A stretch of DNA of 11,631 nucleotides from JBAYNS01 sp041678625 (GTDB taxonomy: Bacteria > Patescibacteriota > Gracilibacteria > Peribacterales > Peribacteraceae). Numbering within the stretch: position 1 is the first letter of the stretch; each line of letters begins with the position of its first letter. The notes under the pieces are model-generated. The model had not been told where the DNA came from, ran no database searches, and saw only the letters and a list, made by a program, of their open reading frames with translations. This document shows, piece by piece, positions 6,780-11,631 of this stretch. The translations under genes were made by a program, and so were the position numbers. The stretch spans positions 1 to 11,631 of the forward strand of contig JBAYNS010000026.1 of the NCBI GenBank assembly GCA_041678625.1, written 5' to 3'.

Positions 6780-8798
6780 ATGCGCACATCAATTTTCGTC
6801 CGCTGGCTCACGATACTCACCATTGTTGCAGGCATGGGGATTATCCCTGCAACAATGGCACAGACATCTTCAGATGCAGAAAATCTGACATTGCCGCGGG
6901 GATCGGTTTTTGAAATCATCGCGCGGCATTCCGTAACGAACCCCGCGTTCAGTTGGATCTTCTCTCTGGACGGAACATTTGTAGAAGCAAAACGCACTGC
7001 ATTCTTCCGGACCAGATTCATTGATGAAGGTCTCTATCAACTTGTGGGCGATATCGCCTCAGCAGATGGCAGTGTGCGCTTACAGAAAACGTTGCGCATT
7101 GATGTCCCCGCAACAGGCAATATGCCAGGCACCAAATCCGGAGCGATTATAGCAACAACTCCTGCACTGGATGCTAAAGGACGCATTGTTCTGGATTCTG
7201 CCCAATCTGTTATCGGATTCTTTCCTGTTGATGGCATACAGGCTCTCACATTGGATCTAGATACCACACGCGATAACGACGGTGACGGCGATCCTTCCAA
7301 CGATAATGATGTTCATGGAACATTCTTCGAGACCAAAGCAACGCCCTTGCATGTCTGGTTTACAGAACCAGTGACCGATACAACGGTTGTTCTGCGTTCC
7401 GGTGCACAGCTTCAAAGTATTCGCATCGTGAATAGAACTATTGCCACTCAGGAAGATGAACTGGAGCGCCGCACCGTAGAAATCGTTGCACAGGATCTTG
7501 GAGACGGCACCACGCAATTCTCCGTGGAATATCCCAAAGGCACGCCGGATTTCCCGGTTCTCTTGCAATGGGATTTCGGCGACGGAAAGACGAGTTTGCT
7601 TAGCACGCCGCAACACACCTATGCCGCGAATAATCGCTATACCGTAAAAGTGAGTATTCGGAACCTTCAGACATCTGCCATTGTCGAAGGAACGTCTGCC
7701 ACCGTTCAGATCGAAAGCGTCAGTGCCGTACCTCCTTCTGACACTCCAGAAGACCAGGAGCAGACACAGGACCGTGGTGCACTCCTCTCCACTGTTTTAC
7801 TCATTGTAAAAGTGCTTCTGATCGCCATTGTTTCGATTGCCGTCGGTCTGGGTAGCATCTTTGCAGTTTCACGTCTGGTCAAAAAAAGGTCTGCCATACC
7901 GCTTGCATCCGAGGATGCATCTGCCACAAAAGATGTGGATGCTCTGGAGGAAACCCAACCTATGGAAATTGTGGAAGCCACGGCGGAAGAAGAAGTACCG
8001 CCGCTGCCAACGGAAGAACCTGTTGTAGAAAAAGAGCCGGAACCGGTAGCGGAGAGTATGCCGGAAGAAAAACCGGCACCGGAGCCGGAACCTCCTGCTC
8101 CACAAACGGAACCCGAGACAACGCCTGAGCCGCTCCCCGATTGGCTGCAACCTGCAAAAAGCGCACCTCAACCTAAAAAGCAAACTCCGCCAAAGAAGAA
8201 AGAAGTCCCTTCCGTCGAACCATCTGCCTCCTCTGCTCCCGTGCCACCGTGGCTTGCATCCCAGACTACAGAACAAGAAGCTCCCCCCGCGGAAACCGTT
8301 CAGCCAGCCGCTCCTGCTGCCGATGAACCGAAGGCGGAACCCACACCTGTGCCACCAACGCCACAGGAACCTCCTCAGGAATCCGTAGCGAACGGTGCGG
8401 AAGGACCGCTCCCCGATTGGCTGAAACCCCGCGCGGAGGAAAACAAGCTTCCAGTGGAAGAACCTGCTGCCCCCTCAGAACCCCCTGCACCTCCGCCTCC
8501 CGAGCCTTCTGCTGCACCTCCTAAACCCGTTGCGCCTCCTCCTGCCGAGGTGGAAGGCCCCACTCCCCCGTGGTTGGCGCAGGCATCTGCTTCGGACGCA
8601 CCAACTCCGATAATGCCCGCGCAATCCCCTGCACAACAGAACACTGATCCTGCGCCACAGAAAAATGTACAGGAATCGTTATCTGCGGAACCCGACGATG
8701 AGGAACCGATTGCCTTTTTGCGTGCAGACAGCGTGGAAGAACAGGACGCACAATCCAAAAAAGAGCCTCCGGCTGCACCACCGCCGCCTTCCGCCTGA
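6780..8798 (+). CDS. Single-pass surface protein: Ig/PKD-like ectodomain, TM helix, Pro/Glu-rich cytoplasmic tail with four PxP[DP]WL motifs
   Basis: Unrecognised 672-residue protein. The frame opens at 6627, but ATG 6780 is chosen because it follows the previous stop by 28 bases and starts a signal peptide (WLTILTIVAGMGIIPATMAQ). Domains: about 40-110 Ig-like; 120-210 a second beta domain holding an acidic, Ca-binding-like run DNDGDGDPSNDND (165-177); 230-312 a PKD domain with WDFGDG (264-269) and HTYA (279-282); TM helix about 334-363, followed by SRLVKKR. By the positive-inside rule the tail (364-672) is cytoplasmic. The tail is low-complexity Pro, Glu and Ala and contains PLPDWLQ (451), PVPPWLA (487), PLPDWLK (543) and PTPPWLA (594). 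Last gene of the pilin-like cluster. The ectodomain suggests contact with the envelope or the pilus; the tail may dock a cytoplasmic partner. Function is not known. Confidence 0.85.
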   Translation: MRTSIFVRWLTILTIVAGMGIIPATMAQTSSDAENLTLPRGSVFEIIARHSVTNPAFSWIFSLDGTFVEAKRTAFFRTRFIDEGLYQLVGDIASADGSVRLQKTLRIDVPATGNMPGTKSGAIIATTPALDAKGRIVLDSAQSVIGFFPVDGIQALTLDLDTTRDNDGDGDPSNDNDVHGTFFETKATPLHVWFTEPVTDTTVVLRSGAQLQSIRIVNRTIATQEDELERRTVEIVAQDLGDGTTQFSVEYPKGTPDFPVLLQWDFGDGKTSLLSTPQHTYAANNRYTVKVSIRNLQTSAIVEGTSATVQIESVSAVPPSDTPEDQEQTQDRGALLSTVLLIVKVLLIAIVSIAVGLGSIFAVSRLVKKRSAIPLASEDASATKDVDALEETQPMEIVEATAEEEVPPLPTEEPVVEKEPEPVAESMPEEKPAPEPEPPAPQTEPETTPEPLPDWLQPAKSAPQPKKQTPPKKKEVPSVEPSASSAPVPPWLASQTTEQEAPPAETVQPAAPAADEPKAEPTPVPPTPQEPPQESVANGAEGPLPDWLKPRAEENKLPVEEPAAPSEPPAPPPPEPSAAPPKPVAPPPAEVEGPTPPWLAQASASDAPTPIMPAQSPAQQNTDPAPQKNVQESLSAEPDDEEPIAFLRADSVEEQDAQSKKEPPAAPPPPSA

Positions 8799-8829
8799 TA
8801 GCACGCTCCCCTTTCGTGAATATTCTGGT

Positions 8830-8857
8830 TTGTGACACAGCCTTTTTCGTTTACTAT
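8830..8857 (+). promoter_or_regulatory. Candidate promoter ahead of the tRNA-His 5'-end copy
   Basis: TTGTGA (8830-8835) and TACTAT (8852-8857) are separated by 16 bases; they match the -35 and -10 consensus at 4 and 5 of 6 positions. Predicted transcription starts near 8864, four bases before the partial tRNA copy at 8868. This suits an ancestral tRNA-His promoter whose gene is now displaced 123 bases downstream. Confidence 0.4.
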
Positions 8858-8867
8858 GCTGCGGCAT

Positions 8868-8884
8868 CATGGCGAGAGTAGCTC
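8868..8884 (+). repeat. Partial copy of the tRNA-His 5' end (17 bp exact)
   Basis: CATGGCGAGAGTAGCTC is identical to 8991-9007, which covers three flanking bases, G-1, the 5' acceptor strand, T8-A9 and the first half of the D-stem. The match then stops abruptly and the palindromic element begins. It cannot fold as a tRNA by itself, so it is treated as a duplicated gene start, not a second tRNA. Confidence 0.85.
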
Positions 8885-8928
8885 CCGCCTTCGTCCCCCC
8901 GCATTCGCGGGGCGGGACTACGGACGGG
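8884..8928 (+). repeat. Palindromic dispersed element, copy 2 (before tRNA-His)
   Basis: It begins CCCGCCTTCGTCCC, has the perfect inner stem CCCCGC-attc-GCGGGG (8897-8912), and ends GGGACTACGGACGGG. Both arms match copy 1 nearly base for base apart from a longer inner stem. It starts exactly where the partial tRNA copy ends. Confidence 0.75.
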
Positions 8929-8934
8929 CAGGCA

Positions 8935-8957
8935 GTTTCCAACTTCGCCTTGGAAGC
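8935..8957 (+). repeat. Second hairpin between the element and tRNA-His
   Basis: GTTTCCAA (8935-8942) pairs with TTGGAAGC (8950-8957), including one G-U pair, around a 7-base loop. No U-tract follows. The AT-rich stretch after it (about 8972-8990) contains TATTAT-like hexamers that could serve as a new -10 for the tRNA. Confidence 0.45.
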
Positions 8958-8993
8958 ATCACCACGTTCATTCCCATATATTATTTATACCAT

Positions 8994-9071
8994 GGCGAGA
9001 GTAGCTCAGTTGGTTAGAGCGGCCGGTTGTGGTCCGGCAGGTCGAGGGTTCGAACCCCTTCTCTCGCCCCA
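8994..9071 (+). tRNA. trnH: tRNA-His (anticodon GTG), encoded CCA
   Basis: The cloverleaf was folded by hand. G-1 is 8994; the acceptor GCGAGAG (8995-9001) pairs with CTCTCGC (9061-9067). The D-stem is GCTC/GAGC (9004-9007, 9017-9020). The anticodon stem GCCGG/CCGGC (9022-9026, 9034-9038) encloses loop TTGTGGT with anticodon GTG at 9029-9031. The T-stem GAGGG/CCCTT encloses TTCGAAC (9049-9055). The discriminator is C73 (9068) and CCA is encoded (9069-9071). A genomic G-1 facing C73 is the identity feature of bacterial tRNA-His, read by histidyl-tRNA synthetase, whose gene hisS lies downstream. Its 3' end is repeated at 10683-10698. Confidence 0.97.
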
Positions 9072-9072
9072 C
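9057..9072 (+). repeat. Putative attL: 16-bp direct repeat within the tRNA-His 3' end
   Basis: CCTTCTCTCGCCCCAC spans the 3' T-stem, acceptor strand and CCA and is repeated exactly at 10683-10698. The tRNA 3' end is the classical target of tyrosine-recombinase elements. The copy here keeps the tRNA intact. Confidence 0.7.
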
Positions 9073-9295
9073 GTAGTACAATCACTGATTTGAAGCTTCT
9101 CACGAAACGGAGAAGGTAGCTCCCAGACTATCTTTCCATCCCTTACTACGTAGTTCGAACCATATTTGCAGATCTTAATAGGTATGCATCAAAATATCAC
9201 CAATCTTCACTCTTTATTTCACTTTGATATATTACAAAAATTTGTCTACCATTCACCTCCTATTATTCATTACGATTGACGAACGCTCTTCTTTC
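9073..9295. other. AT-rich spacer at the left end of the tRNA-targeted insert
   Basis: No gene is seen between the tRNA and the -10 of the aminotransferase gene. It holds a hairpin CTTCTC/GAGAAG (9096-9101 and 9110-9115, loop of 8 bases), a perfect palindrome ACTACGTAGT (9145-9154), and the adjoining GTTCGAAC (9153-9160), which is identical to the centre of a tRNA T-arm. These could be recombinase arm sites or remnants; this is inference. From about 9160 on it is strongly AT-rich, unlike the rest of the window. Confidence 0.45.
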
Positions 9296-9301
9296 TACAA
9301 T
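9296..9301 (+). promoter_or_regulatory. Candidate -10 box giving a leaderless aminotransferase mRNA
   Basis: TACAAT ends six bases before ATG 9307, so the normal start of transcription would fall on or next to the A of the ATG. TTGACG at 9276-9281 resembles a -35, but its spacer is only 14 bases. No Shine-Dalgarno precedes the ATG, in keeping with leaderless translation. Confidence 0.4.
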
Positions 9302-9306
9302 GTGAC

Positions 9307-10605
9307 ATGAGTGCCCTTAACAGAATTCCATCGAACATACCTGACTCAAAAGAGAAAAAGAGAGAATTAGATGCTGCCGGGAAAGAAAGCATCTACTTGG
9401 GACAAGGTCTCATATTTCGACCACCAGAAGCGGCTCTTGCTGATTATAATGCATACTTAATAGCAAAAGGATTACAACCAGAAGACTATCCGCTAAAAGC
9501 AACTCAGGTAATAGGACAAGCTGGTGATGTATATAATTCAGCTACGCTTGATGAAACATGGGAGTCAATAGAAGCAGATCAACGCTCAAGTGGGCACAGG
9601 AAGCCCGAAGCATTTGGAGGATTTGCACAAGAAAAATCAGCAAGAACAATAGCAAATCTCTATGAAATTGATGAAACGGGAATTGCAACAACACAGGTTG
9701 ATAATTTAATGCAGTCACTTGAGTGTGTGCAAATGGCTATTCCACAACTTACAGGAGGACAGCCATTGAGCCGAGTTATTCTTCCTCAACAACATGCGTA
9801 TTCTGGTCACAAAGAATTTGTAGCAAAGCTTCAGACAATGGGTTTAGATTTTGAAGCATTGGAAATTTCCGCAGTTCAAATAGATGGTTCTCAAGATATA
9901 GCTTCTATGAAAGAAGCCTTCGAGCTGGTCAAATCAGAAGGTAGAGTTGCACTGCTTATTGACCAACCACACAACAATAACGCCTCTGGGTTTGATAGAG
10001 ACCTCAAATATAACCAAGCGATAAGTGCTCTTTTGAAGGAATACGCAGGAATAGTATTTTACTTTGGTGATAATGCGTACAAAGGACTTAAAGAGCCTTT
10101 ACATGGTGCATATCCTCTCATGCAACAATTAATAAATGATGATGTTATGGCATTTCACAATACTTCTTTCTCTAAAATTGGAAACTATCGTGGCACACCC
10201 AGTTACAAAAGTATTTTATGTGCTACTGCTGGAAAAATTGCTAATACAAACACATTGCAAGTTGCTTTGAATAGGACACAGAGAGGTCGTGGCATTGGTG
10301 CAACTGCCGATGGTGCCATACTTATGCATGAGCTTGTTCAAAAGCCTGGATTTGTAACGGAAGTAGCCGTTTTGAATGAGTATCTACAATTTATTAGAGA
10401 CAGTATTGCAGCAGGTTTGGCTGGTACAGATTTAGCAGATTTATTTGGGGAACAAACTAGTGGAATTTTTAGATGTGTACCTCCTACAATTGCGCAGAAA
10501 TTAAATTCTGGTGATAGACAGGCAATCACTGTTGAAAACAGAATCAATATTTGGCCACTAGGTGTCAAAGAAACAAGAGAGTTCTTTCTTGACCTCTTGA
10601 GTTAA
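9307..10605 (+). CDS. Divergent class I/II (aspartate aminotransferase fold) PLP-dependent enzyme
   Basis: A 432-residue cytoplasmic fold-type I PLP enzyme, probably transferring an amino group between an amino acid and a 2-oxo acid; the substrate is unknown. SFSK at 287-290 supplies the PLP lysine K290, followed by R295 (NYRG) near the phosphate-binding site. GDNAYKG (254-260) matches the D-x-A-Y segment, with D255 pairing the pyridine nitrogen. HNNNASGFD (222-230) stands where aspartate aminotransferases have HNPTG. ENRINIWPL (410-418) gives R412 at the place of the substrate carboxylate-binding arginine. Length is normal. It is the only gene between the two tRNA-derived repeats. Base use is different: two 60-base lines counted gave 38% G+C, against 55% in a line from the wall-enzyme gene, with many AGA and AAA codons, so recent transfer is likely. 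No neighbour indicates a pathway. Confidence 0.85.
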   Translation: MSALNRIPSNIPDSKEKKRELDAAGKESIYLGQGLIFRPPEAALADYNAYLIAKGLQPEDYPLKATQVIGQAGDVYNSATLDETWESIEADQRSSGHRKPEAFGGFAQEKSARTIANLYEIDETGIATTQVDNLMQSLECVQMAIPQLTGGQPLSRVILPQQHAYSGHKEFVAKLQTMGLDFEALEISAVQIDGSQDIASMKEAFELVKSEGRVALLIDQPHNNNASGFDRDLKYNQAISALLKEYAGIVFYFGDNAYKGLKEPLHGAYPLMQQLINDDVMAFHNTSFSKIGNYRGTPSYKSILCATAGKIANTNTLQVALNRTQRGRGIGATADGAILMHELVQKPGFVTEVAVLNEYLQFIRDSIAAGLAGTDLADLFGEQTSGIFRCVPPTIAQKLNSGDRQAITVENRINIWPLGVKETREFFLDLLS

Positions 10606-10622
10606 AAACTCAATCGGGTCGG

Positions 10623-10638
10623 GCTTTTTCAAAAAAGC
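10623..10638 (+). terminator. Weak AT hairpin after the aminotransferase gene
   Basis: GCTTTTT (10623-10629) pairs with AAAAAGC (10632-10638) around a 2-base loop, 18 bases after the stop. It is AT-rich with only two G-C pairs, so it is a poor terminator; the T-run in its left arm could still slow polymerase. Confidence 0.25.
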
Positions 10639-10682
10639 GATTATAACCATGTGATGAAATCGCGATGGAAGGTATAGACAGT

Positions 10683-10698
10683 CCTTCTCTCGCCCCAC
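10683..10698 (+). repeat. Putative attR: displaced copy of the tRNA-His 3' end
   Basis: Exact 16-bp copy of 9057-9072, with different sequence on both sides. With the left copy it encloses 1.6 kb of AT-rich DNA holding one gene. In the usual integration model this is the displaced original 3' end, marking the junction back to host sequence. Confidence 0.7.
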
Positions 10699-10801
10699 AT
10701 ATACGTCAATTTGTAATCCAGACTACTTCTGCACGACAACCACCCTTGGCAGGAGGTGCCCTTTGCGCTACCATCTGTGCTTAGTGCACGCATACCCTTG
10801 C
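10699..10801. other. Intergenic stretch upstream of the hisS start copy
   Basis: No gene is supported. Two short inverted repeats are visible: GGCA-ggagg-TGCC (10748-10760) and GTGC-ttagt-GCAC (10777-10789). AGGAGG (10751-10756) lacks a well-placed ATG. CATACC (10791-10796), seven bases before ATG 10803, could be a poor -10 for the first copy. Confidence 0.4.
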
Positions 10802-10830
10802 TATGTCTCAACCAACATACCGTACACCGA
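10802..10830 (+). repeat. Diverged duplicate of the hisS 5' end
   Basis: It aligns with 10901-10929 without gaps at 23 of 29 bases, by my count. Translated, it begins MSQPTYRTP against MSQPLFRTP of hisS. Three of the six differences are synonymous third-base changes, and Tyr/Phe is conservative, so the copy seems to have diverged while being translated. The match ends where the palindromic element starts. Confidence 0.75.
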
Positions 10831-10892
10831 TCCCCCTTCGCACCGCTATCGCGGCGGCTACGGGGGGATCTCCTCAGTTGCTACTCTATTAG
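10803..10892 (+). CDS. Possible 29-codon upstream ORF (hisS start fused to palindromic element)
   Basis: From the duplicated ATG 10803 the frame reads MSQPTYRTP, crosses the palindrome (I-P-L-R-T-A-I-A-A-A-T-G-G) and stops at TAG 10890-10892, nine bases before hisS ATG 10902. It could act as a translated leader, or simply be a fossil of the duplication. No Shine-Dalgarno is visible. No function can be given. Confidence 0.35.
   Translation: MSQPTYRTPIPLRTAIAAATGGSPQLLLY
10829..10870 (+). repeat. Palindromic dispersed element, copy 3 (before hisS)
   Basis: The outer stem GATCCCCC/GGGGGATC is perfect over 8 bp and the inner stem is CCGC-tatc-GCGG. CCCCCTTCG at the left and GCTACGG at the right match the conserved ends of the other copies, so this is a more diverged member whose changes keep the folding. 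Confidence 0.65.
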
Positions 10893-10901
10893 ATATCGCA
10901 T

Positions 10902-11631
10902 ATGTCCCAACCGTTATTCCGCACACCGAAAGGCACGCATGATGTCCTCCCCGAGGATCATCAGTACATGACATACATCAAAAAGGCTGTACGCCATCGT
11001 GCACGACAAGCAGGTTTCAAGCGGATTGACACACCAATGTTTGAACAGAAAGCTATTTTTGAACGCGGGATCGGTGAACACACGGACATCGTGGAAAAAG
11101 AGCTCTTCCTGGTTACCTCTAAGCAGAGAGACGATGCTGAACCGGAGTTTGCTCTGCGGCCGGAGTTTACGGCAGGCATCTGCCGCTCATACATCGAACA
11201 TGGCATGCAGCAATTGCCGCAGCCCGTGGAACTCTATGCCATTGGCCAGTGCTTTCGGCATGATCGCCCGCAGAAAGGCCGTTACCGGCAGTTCCACCAA
11301 TTTAATATGGAAGTTATCGGGCTCAGGGACCCGAGTATTGATGCACAGATGATCCACGTAATCGCCAAGATTTTCCGGGATCTGCGCATTGCCGACCGTC
11401 TGGAATTACAAATCAACAACATCGGTACGGCGGAGAATCGCGGTGCATACATAGAAGCACTGCGCGATTACTTCATCGGCAAAGAGCGTAATCTTCCTGA
11501 GTTGGATCGTCAGCGTCTGGAAGCCAATCCCCTGCGCGTACTGGATTCTAAGGAGGAAGATACGCGCATTCTTTTAAAGAGCGCACCGACACTCACGCAA
11601 TTCCTTGATGATGAGAGCAAGGAATATCACG
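10902..11631 (+). CDS. hisS: Histidyl-tRNA synthetase, 5' part (continues beyond window)
   Basis: Class II aminoacyl-tRNA synthetase that charges tRNA-His with histidine using ATP. The frame is open from ATG 10902 to the edge: 243 codons, somewhat over half of a usual 420-430-residue enzyme. Seen: the N-terminal FRTPKGTHDVLPED (6-19); motif 1 region around 50-72; LRPEFT (85-90), the usual LRPEGT-type histidine-site segment; motif 2 as FRHDRPQKGRYRQFHQF (118-134); and NPLRVLDSK (209-217), typical of bacterial HisRS. Motif 3 and the anticodon domain lie outside. Its substrate tRNA is encoded upstream, so tRNA-His and hisS were probably neighbours before the insert came in. TAGATA (10890-10895) would place the transcript start on or next to the ATG, so a leaderless message is possible. 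No Shine-Dalgarno is visible. Confidence 0.96.
   Translation, partial: MSQPLFRTPKGTHDVLPEDHQYMTYIKKAVRHRARQAGFKRIDTPMFEQKAIFERGIGEHTDIVEKELFLVTSKQRDDAEPEFALRPEFTAGICRSYIEHGMQQLPQPVELYAIGQCFRHDRPQKGRYRQFHQFNMEVIGLRDPSIDAQMIHVIAKIFRDLRIADRLELQINNIGTAENRGAYIEALRDYFIGKERNLPELDRQRLEANPLRVLDSKEEDTRILLKSAPTLTQFLDDESKEYH

Noticed and set aside
6437..7021. 194-codon minus-strand open frame rich in Asn/His/Thr
   Set aside because: It is antisense to the second VirB2-like gene and the PKD protein start, low in complexity and without a promoter or domain.
8799..8829. Intrinsic terminator after the PKD protein gene
   Set aside because: Only a 4-bp CACG/CGTG stem is visible and there is no U-tract.
8868..8990. 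A second tRNA gene, or a tRNA-sensing T-box leader, before tRNA-His
   Set aside because: Only the 5' acceptor strand and half the D-stem are present, with no anticodon or T-arm, and no T-box consensus or terminator/antiterminator pair is visible.
8869..9093. 74-codon open frame running through the element and the tRNA
   Set aside because: It spans the complete tRNA-His; its peptide is a by-product of structural RNA and repeat sequence.
4902..10870. CRISPR array made of the palindromic repeats
   Set aside because: The three copies are kilobases apart, in both orientations, without regular spacers, and no cas gene is present.
10756..10971. 71-codon open frame from GTG 10756, with AGGAGG at 10751-10756
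   Set aside because: The AGGAGG overlaps the start codon instead of preceding it, the frame crosses the palindrome and hisS out of frame, and the product is unlike any family I know.

Overview
The window looks like part of a small, roughly 50-58% G+C bacterial genome, most likely a member of the Candidate Phyla Radiation (Patescibacteria, perhaps Peregrinibacteria/Peribacteria-like). This is inferred from three things: small two-helix VirB2/TrbC-like proteins beside a VirD4/TraD-type ATPase ending in a VDEFQNF Walker B; large single-pass surface proteins with Pro/Glu-rich tails; and a scarcity of Shine-Dalgarno sites, with several starts lying at or near the predicted transcription start. TGA is used as a stop (ends of the RlpA-like and PKD-protein genes), so the recoded SR1/Gracilibacteria code is excluded.

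Positions 1-5925 are a minus-strand block. In transcription order it holds an M24 metallopeptidase (5925-4879), a secreted 3D-domain protein with three peptidoglycan-binding repeats (4737-3349), an RlpA-like double-psi beta-barrel protein preceded by SLH-like sequence (about 3298-2249), and a membrane-anchored VirD4/TraD-like ATPase that runs off the left edge (2164-<1). From the divergent spacer near 5950, a plus-strand cluster encodes two tandem VirB2-like membrane proteins and a 672-residue protein with Ig/PKD-like domains outside, one transmembrane helix, and a long cytoplasmic tail carrying four copies of a P-x-P-[DP]-W-L motif. Together these suggest a surface or secretion/pilus apparatus with wall-remodelling enzymes.

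From 8800 to the right edge the window is a histidine locus that has been disturbed. It holds tRNA-His(GTG) with encoded CCA (8994-9071), an AT-rich insert carrying one divergent class I aminotransferase (9307-10605), and the 5' part of hisS (10902->11631). The insert is flanked by a 16-bp direct repeat of the tRNA 3' end (9057-9072 and 10683-10698), as expected for a small tRNA-targeted integrative element that now lacks an integrase.

The most unusual signal is a family of about 35-45 bp palindromic elements, present three times: inside the 3' end of the peptidase gene (4902-4936), just before tRNA-His (8884-8928) and just before hisS (10829-10870). In the last two, the element sits directly after an extra copy of the 5' end of the downstream gene: 17 exact bases of the tRNA, and about 29 diverged bases of hisS that still read MSQPTYRTP against MSQPLFRTP. 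The same layout, gene-start copy, palindrome, spacer, real gene, therefore occurs at both histidine genes.
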